From Mucilaginibacter sp. SMC90 (GTDB taxonomy: Bacteria; Bacteroidota; Bacteroidia; Sphingobacteriales; Sphingobacteriaceae), in assembly GCF_022811725.1 (NCBI RefSeq), contig NZ_CP094527.1, positions 1,798,001-1,862,000 of the forward strand: DNA of 64,000 nucleotides, given 5' to 3'. Position numbers and translations under genes: made by a program. This document shows positions 55,073-64,000 of this stretch, piece by piece. Within the stretch, counting starts at the first letter, position 1; every line of letters begins with the position of its first letter. Under the pieces are notes generated by a model. It did not search any database and was not told the origin of the DNA. It saw nothing but the letters and a program-made list of their open reading frames with translations.

Positions 55073-55837
55073 ATGAAACTTAAATTTAGCTTGCTTTTAC
55101 TATTGGGCGGCATGATCATCGGCTCATGCAGTGATCATATTTACGCGCCGGCCATGCACCACAGCGATATTGCCTATCTCCCTAAACCTGTATCTGCTGA
55201 TGCTGTTAAAGCTGCAAACTATATTTCGGGGGCATTGGTAGTTGATGAAAGCCCTAATTACCAGGACGAGCTGGTAAGTGCACAACTGAATTTTAGCCGC
55301 GGACATGTATTCGATCATTTTAACCTTGCTTACGGCGCTTTCGGCGCATTAGGAAATTATCATAATAGCGAATTACAGCCGCAAGACCCCAACTATTTTA
55401 AAAATAAGTTTTTTGGAGCAGCGGGAGGGAGGCTATCTGGCAACTTTTTTGTGAGCGGCAAGCATATTGATTTTCGTTTTATCGGCTTCGAAGCGGCTTA
55501 CAGCCATGAATTTGGCGATTATCTTAACTTCAGGAGGGCTGTTACCGATAAACCTGGTTTTTATACCGATCCTCGTGCTGATCTGTTTACTTTAGGAGGC
55601 ACAAGCGAGATCATATTTCACACCAACAGGGTTGCCAACCAGTTTGGGTTCCGGCTTTTTTGGGGCGGTACGTTTGGCAATGATAATATATACCGAAATA
55701 AAAACAGCGATTACAATTACAGGGTTTATAATCCTGGTATTGTAACCGCTGCGTATTTTATGCAGATCAAAAACTTTATAGGCATTGTTGAAGCCGGTAA
55801 CTATGTGCAGTTAAGACTTGGCTACAGGCTTAAATAG
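55073..55837 (+). CDS. Predicted outer-membrane lipoprotein, unknown function
   Basis: 254 residues. The lipobox GSC (C19) follows a good signal peptide. The body has alternating aromatic strands (FNLAYGAFGAL, FIGFEAAYSHEFG, QFGFRLFWGG) and ends YVQLRLGYRLK, as in small outer-membrane beta-barrels. I do not recognise a named family. It ends one base before the convergent lysA stop, which leaves no room for an independent terminator. Confidence 0.6.
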   Translation: MKLKFSLLLLLGGMIIGSCSDHIYAPAMHHSDIAYLPKPVSADAVKAANYISGALVVDESPNYQDELVSAQLNFSRGHVFDHFNLAYGAFGALGNYHNSELQPQDPNYFKNKFFGAAGGRLSGNFFVSGKHIDFRFIGFEAAYSHEFGDYLNFRRAVTDKPGFYTDPRADLFTLGGTSEIIFHTNRVANQFGFRLFWGGTFGNDNIYRNKNSDYNYRVYNPGIVTAAYFMQIKNFIGIVEAGNYVQLRLGYRLK

Positions 55838-55838
55838 C

Positions 55839-56999
55839 TTATTCAGAATAAACGCTGCCAACCCTGTCCCGCAGGTTATAGCCAGATGCCATTACTTCGC
55901 CATAAGCGCCCGCTGTACGTACAGCTATCAGGTCGCCACGGAATGATTCTGGTAATGCTACATCTTTCTGAAAACAATCAGTGCTTTCGCATATCGGGCC
56001 TACAACATCGTATTTCAAACTTTCAGACTTGCTCACTTCAGACTTCCGGCTTAGGTTTTCTATCTGATGGTAAGCCTGGTAAAGCATCGGACGAATCAGT
56101 TCGGTCATGCCGGCATCAAGTATCAGGAAATTCTTTTTCTGCCCGTTCTTAACGTACAGTACCCGCGATATCAATGAGGCGCTTTGCGCTACCAATGCGC
56201 GGCCAAGTTCAAAGTGTACTTCCTGGCCGGGCTTAACGTTCAGGAAGCTTTTAAATACCTGGAAGTAAGCTTCAAAATCGGCAATATTGGTGTCGGGATT
56301 ATAATAATCAACGCCTAAACCGCCGCCTGTGTTCAGTACTTTTACCGGGAAACCACGATCCTCAAACCAGTCCTGCATTTCGTTTATGCGGGTACAAAGA
56401 TTTTTGTAAACTTCCAGGTCGGTAATTTGTGAACCGATATGGAAATGGATGCCTAAAAACTGCAGGTTATCACATTTACGCAAAGCCGCAGCCACATCGG
56501 GTAATTGCCAGGTATTGATCCCGAACTTATTTTCATCAAGACCGGTGGTGATAAAGTGATGGGTATGGGCATCAACATTAGGGTTAATGCGGATAGCTAC
56601 ACCCGCTTTTTTATTTTTTGCTTTGGCAAGACCATCAATAATAAACAGCTCCTGAATTGATTCCACATTGAAGCAGAAAATATCGGCATCAAGCGCCAGG
56701 TTTATTTCCCGGTCAGATTTACCTACACCGGCAAACACCACTTTGCCTTTATCAAAGCCATGCTCAATAGCCGCTTTAACCTCGCCGCCACTCACGCAAT
56801 CGGCACCAAAGCCGTAGGTTTGGATAGTATCAATAACCTTTGAGTTAAAGTTGGCCTTCATAGCATAATGCACATGAAAGCCATGCTTTGCAGAAGCATC
56901 GCGGCAGGCGCTCAAAGTATTTTTCAATACCTCAAGATCGTAGTAATAAAACGGGGTATCTAAGCCGTTAAATTTATCTATAGTTTTACTTGTGAACAT
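55839..56999 (-). CDS. lysA: Diaminopimelate decarboxylase
   Basis: Converts meso-diaminopimelate to L-lysine and CO2, the last step of lysine synthesis. 386 residues; PLP lysine in HYAMKANFN (about 45-53), FHIGSQ and the C-terminal DAYG-like region SGYNLRDR are present. It follows lysC on the minus strand 122 bases downstream, with a half repeat between them, so they may be transcribed together. An active-site Cys (CESTDCF) is in the usual place. Confidence 0.95.
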   Translation of the reverse strand: MFTSKTIDKFNGLDTPFYYYDLEVLKNTLSACRDASAKHGFHVHYAMKANFNSKVIDTIQTYGFGADCVSGGEVKAAIEHGFDKGKVVFAGVGKSDREINLALDADIFCFNVESIQELFIIDGLAKAKNKKAGVAIRINPNVDAHTHHFITTGLDENKFGINTWQLPDVAAALRKCDNLQFLGIHFHIGSQITDLEVYKNLCTRINEMQDWFEDRGFPVKVLNTGGGLGVDYYNPDTNIADFEAYFQVFKSFLNVKPGQEVHFELGRALVAQSASLISRVLYVKNGQKKNFLILDAGMTELIRPMLYQAYHQIENLSRKSEVSKSESLKYDVVGPICESTDCFQKDVALPESFRGDLIAVRTAGAYGEVMASGYNLRDRVGSVYSE

Positions 57000-57040
57000 T
57001 GTAGTATATCATCAAATCATGCTGAACTATGTATCTTGTG

Positions 57041-57064
57041 AATTGCTTCGTTCGCGCAATGATG
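57041..57064. repeat. Half-copy of the palindromic repeat
   Basis: AATTGCTTCG followed by TTCGCGCAATGATG resembles the right arm of the family at 1927-1950. It lies in the lysC-lysA spacer. Confidence 0.5.
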
Positions 57065-57121
57065 TTTAAATTTAAAATCTCAAATAAATTAATTCCAAAA
57101 TCGAAAGTCCCAGATCCGAAA

Positions 57122-58432
57122 TTAAAATAACCTGTTATGTAAGCTCCTTAAAGTTTCAACCTTATCTTCGGTTTTCACCAGTAATGACAGGTTGTGATCG
57201 CTGCCGCCGTATGATATCATCCTTAACGGGATATGTTTAACAGCTTCCAGCACACGGGCAGCATAGCCATGTTTTTCGGCACCAAAATCACCTACTACAC
57301 AAATGATGGTTTGATTCACATCAATCTCTACCGAACCGTAAGTATTCAGCTCTTTGGTGATATCACCGAGATAAGTAGTATCATCGATGGTTACAGATAC
57401 GCCCACTTCGGATGTAGTGATCATATCGATAGATGTTTTATAGCGCTCAAACACTTCAAACACTTTGCGTAAAAAGCCGTGTGCCAAAAGCATCCTGCTC
57501 GATTGGATCTTGATAGCAGTAATGGCATCTTTGGCGGCGATTGATTTGATCTTATCCTTTTCGCTGGTATTGGTGATCAGCGTGCCTTGTGCTTTTGGAT
57601 CCATGGTGTTCAATAAGCGAACCGGGATCTTATATTTTTGCGCAGGGAACACACTTTGCGGGTGCAGGATCTTAGCACCAAAATAGGCAAGCTCGGCAGC
57701 CTCGTCAAATGATAACTGGGCAATTGGCTGTGTGCCTTTAACTATACGCGGATCGTTATTGTGCATCCCGTCAATGTCCGTCCATATCTGTACTTCCTCG
57801 CTACGGATGCCGGCACCAATTAATGATGCGGTATAATCGCTGCCGCCACGGCGCAGGTTATCTATTTCGCCATAAGCATTGCGGCAAATATAGCCCTGGG
57901 TAATAAACAGGTTTACTTCGGGATGTTTGTCAAGCAGTGGAAGCAGGTTTTCGGTAATGTGGTCAACAATAGGTTCGTTGTCCTCATCAGTCTTCATGAA
58001 ATCCAAAGCGGGCAGCAGTACCGATGGTACGCCAATCTCCTTTAAATAAACATGATAAAGGGTAGTTGAAAGCAACTCACCCTGTGCCACAATGATCTTA
58101 TCTTCAATATTGGTAAACAGATCATTGGCCAGGTTGCTCAGCAGCGAAAAATGATAGTCGATAACTTCTTTGCCCTGGGCTAAAAACTCGGGCTTGACAA
58201 ACAATTCCTTAATAAAAATTTCGTACTTATCCTTCAGGATAGTAATAAGCTGAGCCGCCTTCTTTTTATCTCCGGCGAGGTATGCTTGTCCAATTTCTAC
58301 GAGGCTGTTTGTTGTGCCTGACACTGCCGACAGCACCACCACCTGGCGCTCGGCCGGGTTAATGATGTCAAGCAGCGCTTTCATCCGGGCGGGGCTACCT
58401 ACTGATGTCCCACCAAATTTTAAAACTTTCAT
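57122..58432 (-). CDS. lysC: Aspartate kinase, monofunctional
   Basis: Phosphorylates L-aspartate, first step to lysine, threonine and methionine. 436 residues with the kinase domain (KFGGTSVG, 5-12; FITQGYI; GRGGSDYTA-like RRGGSDYTAS), then two ACT domains (about 300-436) that bind the feedback inhibitor. Not fused to homoserine dehydrogenase, so probably the lysine-branch isoenzyme, as lysA downstream suggests. Confidence 0.95.
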   Translation of the reverse strand: MKVLKFGGTSVGSPARMKALLDIINPAERQVVVLSAVSGTTNSLVEIGQAYLAGDKKKAAQLITILKDKYEIFIKELFVKPEFLAQGKEVIDYHFSLLSNLANDLFTNIEDKIIVAQGELLSTTLYHVYLKEIGVPSVLLPALDFMKTDEDNEPIVDHITENLLPLLDKHPEVNLFITQGYICRNAYGEIDNLRRGGSDYTASLIGAGIRSEEVQIWTDIDGMHNNDPRIVKGTQPIAQLSFDEAAELAYFGAKILHPQSVFPAQKYKIPVRLLNTMDPKAQGTLITNTSEKDKIKSIAAKDAITAIKIQSSRMLLAHGFLRKVFEVFERYKTSIDMITTSEVGVSVTIDDTTYLGDITKELNTYGSVEIDVNQTIICVVGDFGAEKHGYAARVLEAVKHIPLRMISYGGSDHNLSLLVKTEDKVETLRSLHNRLF

Positions 58433-58590
58433 TTTTATGTTGCTGTTAACCTTGTTTGAACTGATGTTGAGCTATCATTTTGCTGATTTTCAAGCATCAA
58501 TATTTGAGGCGCTAAAAATAGTGTTTTATAATGCTTATCTGTAATATGAACTGAATTAAAATTTGCAAACCGAGTTATGATATTTGTCAT

Positions 58591-58623
58591 TTGTCATCCT
58601 GAGCGATAGCGAAGGATGGCAAC
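58591..58623. repeat. TGTCATCCTGAGCG intergenic repeat
   Basis: Short palindromic sequence (CATCCT at 58595 with AGGATG at 58613) of the type dispersed in many bacterial genomes. Distinct from the GAAGCAATC family. Confidence 0.6.
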
Positions 58624-58715
58624 CTTTTTACATATATCCATCATCAAATAATTTTTTTCTAACTTCACGGTGATATATCATCCGTTTTTCGCACTTACTA
58701 TTAAACGCATTGATC

Positions 58716-59261
58716 ATGGTACATGAAATAGTTTTTGATGGTCCTGCAGCACAAAGGGAAAAGCTTATTGCATCGCTCTACAAAAGCGCTTTCCCCGCGG
58801 TAGCGAAATATGTAAGTAAAATGGGTGGCTCTTTTGATGACGCAAAGGATGTTTTTCAGGATGCGCTTGTTATTTATTACGAGAAGGCTGTTAACGGCGG
58901 GCTCTTTTTAAACACCGGCGAAAAAGCTTACTTGTTAGGTATTGCCAAGCACCTTTGGTTTAAAAAATTCAGGGATGGTAGTAATAACCTGCCATTTGAT
59001 AGTTGCGAATTTGATATTGCGGATGAAGCCGACGAACAGCCATCTGCCAATAAACTGATGCACTACCTGGAAACGGCTGGTAAAAAATGCATGGAGCTGC
59101 TGAGTGCCTTTTACTATCATAAACTGACGATGAAGGAGGCTGCAAGCTTGTTTGGCTATGCTGGCGAGCGCTCGGCCACTGTGCAAAAGTATAAATGCAT
59201 TGAAAAAGTAAGGGAAACTGTTAAAGAACAATCATTGGCTTATGAGGACTTCATTGAATGA
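58716..59261 (+). CDS. Sigma-70-family (ECF-like) sigma factor
   Basis: 181 residues from the ATG at 58716; a TTG two codons earlier is unlikely. Region 2 is weakly conserved (FDDAKDVFQDALVIYYEK, about 43-60), region 4 is a helix-turn-helix near 125-165 (MELLSAFYYHKLTMKEAASLFGY). Promoter recognition unknown. The downstream 90-residue gene overlaps it by 20 bases and clpP follows 12 bases later, so the three form one operon. Confidence 0.75.
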   Translation: MVHEIVFDGPAAQREKLIASLYKSAFPAVAKYVSKMGGSFDDAKDVFQDALVIYYEKAVNGGLFLNTGEKAYLLGIAKHLWFKKFRDGSNNLPFDSCEFDIADEADEQPSANKLMHYLETAGKKCMELLSAFYYHKLTMKEAASLFGYAGERSATVQKYKCIEKVRETVKEQSLAYEDFIE

Positions 59262-59514
59262 GATAAAGGCAATTGATGATCATGTTTTGAAACAGGCAGC
59301 ACCTGACGAGGCGTTACTATTTGAGGCTAAACTGATCATTAATCCCGGGCTTAAACAACAGGTGGCCTGGCATGAGCAAACCCTTAGCCTGGTGCGGCAG
59401 TACGGGCGTAATAATTTCAGGGCCGAGATCGAGGCCGTGCATCAAAAACTATTCAGCCAGCCCGAACATGAGGGTTTCAGGCAAAAGATCATGCGTTTAT
59501 TTCGCAAACGCTAA
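59242..59514 (+). CDS. Small helical protein, possible anti-sigma factor
   Basis: 90 residues, no membrane helix, no zinc ligands. Charged helices (IDDHVLKQAAPDEALLFEAKL; NPGLKQQVAWHEQTL) suggest a soluble coiled protein. The 20-base overlap with the sigma gene and position before clpP make an anti-sigma or adaptor role plausible. The N-terminus recalls the cytoplasmic head of anti-sigma factors, nothing more. No named family. Confidence 0.5.
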   Translation: MRTSLNEIKAIDDHVLKQAAPDEALLFEAKLIINPGLKQQVAWHEQTLSLVRQYGRNNFRAEIEAVHQKLFSQPEHEGFRQKIMRLFRKR

Positions 59515-59526
59515 AAGCAAAATTTT

Positions 59527-60222
59527 ATGAATATCAATCAAAATGAGTTCCGCAAATACGCGGTGGGGCATCGCCGTGTGCAAAGTTTATATGTCGACAG
59601 GTTTATCGGGCAGGTAAATAACAGCAAAATAAATATGGGTATGACGCCCTATATTATGGAAGAGCGCCAAATGAACATTTCACAAATGGATGTTTTTTCG
59701 AGGCTGATGATGGACAGGATTATTTTTCTGGGGACGGCTGTTGATGACAATATAGCCAATATCATACAGGCACAATTGCTGTTCCTGCAATCGGCCGATG
59801 CCAAAAAGGATATCCAGATCTACATCAATTCGCCGGGAGGTTCAGTATATGCGGGCCTGGGTATCTATGACACCATGCAGTTCATTTCGCCCGATGTGGC
59901 TACCATATGTACCGGGCTGGCGGCCTCTATGGCTGCTACATTGCTTTGTGCCGGGGCTAAAGGCAAAAGGGCGGCGTTATCGCACTCGCGGGTGATGATG
60001 CACCAACCATTGGGAGGGGCGCAGGGGCAGGCTTCGGATATTGAAATAGCCGCCATACAGATAGCCAAAATGAAAAAAGAACTTTATGATATAGCAGCTA
60101 AGCATACAGGTCAAAGCTATGAACGAATTCATGAAGTATCCGATCGTGACTATTGGATGATAGCCAAAGAAGCCAAAGCTTTCGGTATGATTGATGAGGT
60201 TTTGGGAAGTAAGGAGGATTAA
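59527..60222 (+). CDS. clpP: Clp protease proteolytic subunit paralogue
   Basis: 231 residues of the ClpP fold, a tetradecameric serine protease that works with a Clp ATPase. The catalytic Ser is in GLAASMAAT, His in MMHQPLGG and Asp in VSDRDYW. Typical enzymes read ASMGA at the serine; here it is ASMAA, so this may be a divergent second copy. It starts 12 bases after the small helical gene. No ClpX or ClpA gene in the window. Confidence 0.85.
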   Translation: MNINQNEFRKYAVGHRRVQSLYVDRFIGQVNNSKINMGMTPYIMEERQMNISQMDVFSRLMMDRIIFLGTAVDDNIANIIQAQLLFLQSADAKKDIQIYINSPGGSVYAGLGIYDTMQFISPDVATICTGLAASMAATLLCAGAKGKRAALSHSRVMMHQPLGGAQGQASDIEIAAIQIAKMKKELYDIAAKHTGQSYERIHEVSDRDYWMIAKEAKAFGMIDEVLGSKED

Positions 60223-60223
60223 A

Positions 60224-60328
60224 AAAAAAATGTCATTGCGAGGAGGGACGACGAAGCAATCGCATGTTATACAGGGCGGATATGCTTCCGTGCGATTGCC
60301 ACGCTATCGCTCGCAATGACATTTTTTT
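60224..60328. repeat. Full palindromic repeat between clpP and creatininase-like gene
   Basis: Outer arms 60224-60242 and 60310-60328 are a perfect 19-base inverted repeat (AAAAAAATGTCATTGCGAG and its complement). Inner arms GCAATCGCA (60256-60264) and TGCGATTGC (60291-60299) are also perfect. Best-preserved member of the family; it doubles as a terminator between convergent genes. Confidence 0.85.
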
Positions 60329-60334
60329 ATTTAT

Positions 60335-61207
60335 TTACTTATTCAACGCATCCACCTTGTCAAAAAACTCGTTTTGTAATTTGATCGTGCTGGTATCGGC
60401 CTTGATAGCTTTGAGCGCCTGTATAAAAGAGGCTATTTCGTGCTCTGCTATAAATTTGCCAAATTCGGGTGTGGCTTTAGCTCCTTCGCCGGCGTAGTGG
60501 TTAGAATAAGCAGCGTACCACCATATAGGGGTATAAACATTGGTTAGGTTTAAACGGTGCTGGTTATCGCCAGATTGCGATGCCGCCCTGTCCATCTTCA
60601 TTAGATCCGGGCGATAGTAGAGCATTGACGCGGTTTCACTTTCGCCTGCATGCTGGTCATTTTCCATGGCTGATTTATGCATTTTGCGGTATTGGGTATT
60701 GTATTCCTTATCACGATCTTCAGGATTGTAAAAGTACACTGCATAATTGTGCCGTTTGTTAAGCAGCGATTGCATAAAGAATTGGATAAACTCGGGGTTT
60801 CCGCCATGCCCGTTCAGGATCACAATTTTATCAAACCCGTTGCGGGCAATTTCATCGCAGGTGGCTTCCAGCAAATCCCATATTACCTTACTTGGCAAGG
60901 CGAAGGTGCCGGGTTGGTGACGGGCTTCATTGATCTGCCCGTAAAAATAATCAGGAAATACAACAGCATATTCCGACTTAACAGCATGGGCAGCCCACTC
61001 ACGTACATGGATCAGGTCGGTGCCAAGAGGCGAGTGCGGGCCATGCTTCTCGAGGATACCAATGGGGAGGATACAGGTTTTTGATGATTTTTCGAGCGCC
61101 GCCGGAAAATCCGATGCAACAAGCTCATCCCAGCGGGCAGGTATTTGCTGGGCAAAAGAATAAGCAGAAAGCAGCAGCGCTGCAAGCAGTAACAGGTAAG
61201 TTTTCAT
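60335..61207 (-). CDS. Creatininase-family amidohydrolase, exported
   Basis: 290 residues. Signal peptide (1-19, ending SFA), which is unusual for a family mostly found in the cytoplasm. Metal-ligand motifs are present: GILEKHGPHSPLGTD, NGHGGN and HAGESETA. It cleaves a cyclic or linear amide; the substrate is not predictable, with creatinine unlikely. No co-directional partner. Confidence 0.85.
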   Translation of the reverse strand: MKTYLLLLAALLLSAYSFAQQIPARWDELVASDFPAALEKSSKTCILPIGILEKHGPHSPLGTDLIHVREWAAHAVKSEYAVVFPDYFYGQINEARHQPGTFALPSKVIWDLLEATCDEIARNGFDKIVILNGHGGNPEFIQFFMQSLLNKRHNYAVYFYNPEDRDKEYNTQYRKMHKSAMENDQHAGESETASMLYYRPDLMKMDRAASQSGDNQHRLNLTNVYTPIWWYAAYSNHYAGEGAKATPEFGKFIAEHEIASFIQALKAIKADTSTIKLQNEFFDKVDALNK

Positions 61208-61313
61208 AAATTAAAGGTTTGGTAACAGGTTTATAGCAAGCTGTATTTGCCTTGAAATTTACGAACTTAAGCTGTTGTTTTTCAACTGATAATTTAAAAG
61301 TTACAATAAATTA

Positions 61314-63179
61314 TCAGCGCATGTTGGGTAGTGAGTAGCAGAAAGCCGCTCCCTTTACCCGGTTGTTTTCAACCCAGATGCGGCCATTCATCTTTTCGGT
61401 GAAATCTTTGCAAATCATAAGTGCAACGCCTGCCCCTTTTTCTTTTTCATTACTGTACTGCATATTAGCTTTGAAGTTAAATAGCAGCTGAAGTTTATCG
61501 GGTGAGATGCCTTTGCCTTCGTCCTGTACGCAAACAGTTACATCTTTACCACTTGATGCGCTTATGGTAACGGTTGAATTATCGGGCGAGAACTTGATGG
61601 CATTATGTATGAAATTTCGGTGTATGAACTGAACCAGTTCTTTATCGGCATAAATTATAATAGCCGGATCAATCGTATTGATAAACTTAAGGCCACGATC
61701 TTTACCTAATAAGGTGAATGGTTGCAAAGCCTCCTCAATAAGTTCATTTAAAGGCAACGGAACAGCTTTATAATCAAAGCCCGAAAGTTGTTGTTTGATC
61801 CACTGCAATATGTTTTCAAAAATTTCCAGCGAGATATTTGAAGAATGCTCCATGGTATCTACCAGGTCCATTAACTCTTCGCGCGTAAAAGAATCAGCAT
61901 CTTTAAGCACAGTTGCCAGTGTTTTAAGTGCGCCTATCGGCTGCCTGAAATCATGCGCAAGGATGGATACCAGCCGGTTGTTAAATTCGTGATCTATTTC
62001 CAGTTTATCATTTCGTAACTGTACAGTACGGTTTAGTTCTTCAAGTGTAAGACCATGCTTTTTCTTGAGATTATAAAGCCGGTAAGTAAATATTACGGTT
62101 ATGGCTGTTATGATAAATAAAATACCCAGTACAATGGCCAGTATCTGCCTGTTTTGGCTTCGGATGGTGATGGCCTCAAGTTGTTGATCTTTCAGGGCAT
62201 AGTCTATGTAGTCAAAGCCCGATGTATTGGTGTATTTTTCTTCGTCGTCATACAGTTTCAGCAGCTTTTCGCTGTAACGCTGCACCTCACTAAGATTGTT
62301 CTGAGCGATGTAGATATCATACAATTTTTTTCCAAAGATCTTTTGATAATAATGGTAACCGCTTTTTTCGGCAATGGAAAGGCCTTGTTTATAATAAGCA
62401 GTGGATTTTGCCGTATCGTTACCCATATACAGATCGCCAAGGTTCATAACAATGTCGAGGCTCAAATAATAAAGCTCCATGGCTAAGCCGTTGCTGGCAG
62501 CCTGTTGTAATAACGCAGCGCCTTTTTCGCGTTCGTTATTTTGAAGGTACAATAATCCCTGAACCTGATCAGCTTCAATCAGCGTGCGCTTATCTTTAAA
62601 TCGGGTACCTATTTCGCGGGCTTTATTTAGATAAATTTCAACGGAGTCTTTTGGCACCTGATCGGGGTACAGGAGGAGGTAATTACATAATGCCAGCGAC
62701 ATGATGGAGTCGCGATGCAAGGTTTTACCAATGTTTATAGCACGTTTAAAAAAATCTATCGCTTTTTTATCCTCATTGTTTTCATTAAACACCAGGCCTA
62801 TGTTCATTAGTCCCTGCACAACATTTGAGGTGTCTTTCAATTCCTGGTACAGGTTATAAGCCTCGTTGTAATAACGTAATGAAAGCTGCAAATTACCTTT
62901 CAGATCGTAAACAATTCCTATTGCGTTAAGTGCATCAGCTTTACCTGCCTTGTAGTTAAGCCGCTCGGCTATAGTTCTGGCTTTTTTTGCATAGTAAAAA
63001 GCACTGTCGATGTTTTGCTCATACATGAGCATGCCCAGCCGGTTTAGTGTATTTACATATTGTATACTATCGCGAAGGGATGGCAGAACTTTTTTTAAGT
63101 TACTAAGCTCTTTTGACTGACCGAAACATACGGATACAGCAAGCAAAAGCAGTATTAAGAAGCTTACGGTTTTTTTCAT
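61314..63179 (-). CDS. TPR-containing sensor histidine kinase
   Basis: 621 residues. Signal peptide (1-20), TPR repeats (about 35-330, e.g. NAIGIVYDLKGNLQLSLRYYNEAY in shortened form ALNAIGIVYDLKG), a membrane helix (about 345-368), the phospho-acceptor LAHDFRQPIG (H at about 410) and a HATPase domain with HNAIKFS (N box) and DEGKGIS (G1). No receiver or output domain and no response-regulator gene alongside, so its partner is elsewhere. Confidence 0.9.
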   Translation of the reverse strand: MKKTVSFLILLLLAVSVCFGQSKELSNLKKVLPSLRDSIQYVNTLNRLGMLMYEQNIDSAFYYAKKARTIAERLNYKAGKADALNAIGIVYDLKGNLQLSLRYYNEAYNLYQELKDTSNVVQGLMNIGLVFNENNEDKKAIDFFKRAINIGKTLHRDSIMSLALCNYLLLYPDQVPKDSVEIYLNKAREIGTRFKDKRTLIEADQVQGLLYLQNNEREKGAALLQQAASNGLAMELYYLSLDIVMNLGDLYMGNDTAKSTAYYKQGLSIAEKSGYHYYQKIFGKKLYDIYIAQNNLSEVQRYSEKLLKLYDDEEKYTNTSGFDYIDYALKDQQLEAITIRSQNRQILAIVLGILFIITAITVIFTYRLYNLKKKHGLTLEELNRTVQLRNDKLEIDHEFNNRLVSILAHDFRQPIGALKTLATVLKDADSFTREELMDLVDTMEHSSNISLEIFENILQWIKQQLSGFDYKAVPLPLNELIEEALQPFTLLGKDRGLKFINTIDPAIIIYADKELVQFIHRNFIHNAIKFSPDNSTVTISASSGKDVTVCVQDEGKGISPDKLQLLFNFKANMQYSNEKEKGAGVALMICKDFTEKMNGRIWVENNRVKGAAFCYSLPNMR

Positions 63180-63394
63180 TAACTGATGTCAGCAAACAGG
63201 TTTTGTAGTTGAAAATTTAGCCTAAAGCCGTTATACGTATGAAAAAACAGTATTGTTGGAAAATATTAAATAAAAATATGCCGGCTACCGATGGCTCACA
63301 CTGTGTTTAGTACGATATTAAGCTTATTTATAATAATACCTGTTATTTGATAAAGGTTTGGTTATTTTCAGTTGAACGTTTTACCTCGTATTCA

Positions 63395-64000
63395 TTATAA
63401 TGAATCGGGGTTGGGTATAAAATTCATAAACGCCTGGAACTTGGCATAATAGTTTTGCATGTTTAGCTGATAATAATAGGCACCACGTTTTGAACCTGCT
63501 TTATCTTTATCGGCCAGTTTAATAAGCAAACCGGTTGCCAGTACCCTTTTACTGAAATTACGCTTATCAATAGTAGTATTAAATACAGATTCGTAAAGCG
63601 TTTGCAATTGTGGTATGGTAAACTTGGTAGGCAAAAGCTCAAATAAAATAGGGTGCATGGCCGCTTTGTAGCGGATGCGCTTGCGGGCCTGTTCAACCAT
63701 TTCCTGCTGATCAAATATCAATTTAGGTGCGCGCTTAAGCTGAAACCACTCGGCCTGGTAATCATCACTGATCTGGGCTTCATACTTATGGATGTCAACC
63801 AGTGCAAAGTATGCCACGGATACGGTACGCTCAATAGGGTCGCGCTGGGGTTGCCCAAAAGTATATAACTGTTCAAGGTACACGCCCTCCAGTCCGGTTA
63901 GTTGCTTCAGGATACGGTTGGCGCTCTGGTCAAGGCTTTCATCGGGCTGAACAAATCCACCCATCAAACTCCAGTTTCCCTTTTCGGGCTGGAAACCTCT
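63395..64000 (-). CDS. NrtR-like regulator (second copy, cut by window edge)
   Basis: Frame open to base 64000 (201 residues present); the start is beyond the window. Its Nudix helix is RILKQLTGL, with all glutamates of REUxEE lost, more degenerate than the copy at 2061-2753 (RILYELTGL). The winged-helix part (TLYESVFNTTIDKRNFSKRV) is similar to the first copy (SLYEAVLDKKLDKRNFRKKM). Paralogues at both ends of the window suggest two sugar-responsive regulators with different effectors. Target genes lie outside the window. Confidence 0.75.
   Translation of the reverse strand, partial: RGFQPEKGNWSLMGGFVQPDESLDQSANRILKQLTGLEGVYLEQLYTFGQPQRDPIERTVSVAYFALVDIHKYEAQISDDYQAEWFQLKRAPKLIFDQQEMVEQARKRIRYKAAMHPILFELLPTKFTIPQLQTLYESVFNTTIDKRNFSKRVLATGLLIKLADKDKAGSKRGAYYYQLNMQNYYAKFQAFMNFIPNPDSL

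Overview
The window reads as the chromosome of a Bacteroidota soil or plant-associated bacterium, most likely in the Sphingobacteriaceae (Mucilaginibacter/Pedobacter type). The evidence is two SusC/SusD pairs, FecI/FecR-type cell-surface signalling, NrtR-like Nudix regulators, AT-rich leaders with few strong Shine-Dalgarno sequences, and many palindromic intergenic repeats. The genus is an inference. I saw no rRNA, tRNA, CRISPR array, prophage or insertion-sequence transposase.

Layout. 1-5.8 kb: the end of a NIF3 gene, a BadF-type sugar kinase, an NrtR-like regulator divergent from pfkA, then pfkA - a kinase paralogue with a ruined phosphate loop - gapA. 5.8-9 kb: a lone 745-residue nuclease/STAND-NTPase gene (candidate defence protein) between repeat-rich spacers. 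9-10.7 kb: methyltransferase, YqaE/Pmp3, thioesterase. 11.2-24.2 kb: an ECF sigma/FecR/STN-SusC/SusD locus with surface lipoproteins, a BSP-type metallopeptidase, a small four-cysteine secreted protein, a protein ending in a DsbD-alpha-like domain, and a TlpA thioredoxin.

24.4-43.5 kb is the most coherent system: an apiose locus. Seven co-directional genes match the D-apiose pathway (TIM-barrel decarboxylase OiaC, oxidoisomerase ApnO, dehydrogenase ApsD, a ribose-type ABC importer, lactonase ApnL). They meet a convergent AraC regulator. Beyond it lies a SusC/SusD operon with two GH140 apiosidase-like enzymes, a secreted nucleoside-hydrolase-like protein and a GH-A clan (GH26-like) enzyme. Together they would bind an apiose-bearing glycan such as rhamnogalacturonan II or apiogalacturonan, release apiose, import it and convert it to L-erythrulose and CO2. 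Two GH29 fucosidase genes at 45.4-49.3 kb may serve related plant polymers.

49.3-64 kb is mostly housekeeping: Smr/DUF2027, DUF892 ferritin-like, M1 aminopeptidase, YtxH, cold-shock protein, HAD phosphatase, lysC and lysA, a sigma factor - small protein - clpP cluster, a secreted creatininase-family protein, a TPR histidine kinase, and a second NrtR-like regulator cut by the window edge. Functions are read from motifs and context; none was confirmed by a database search.
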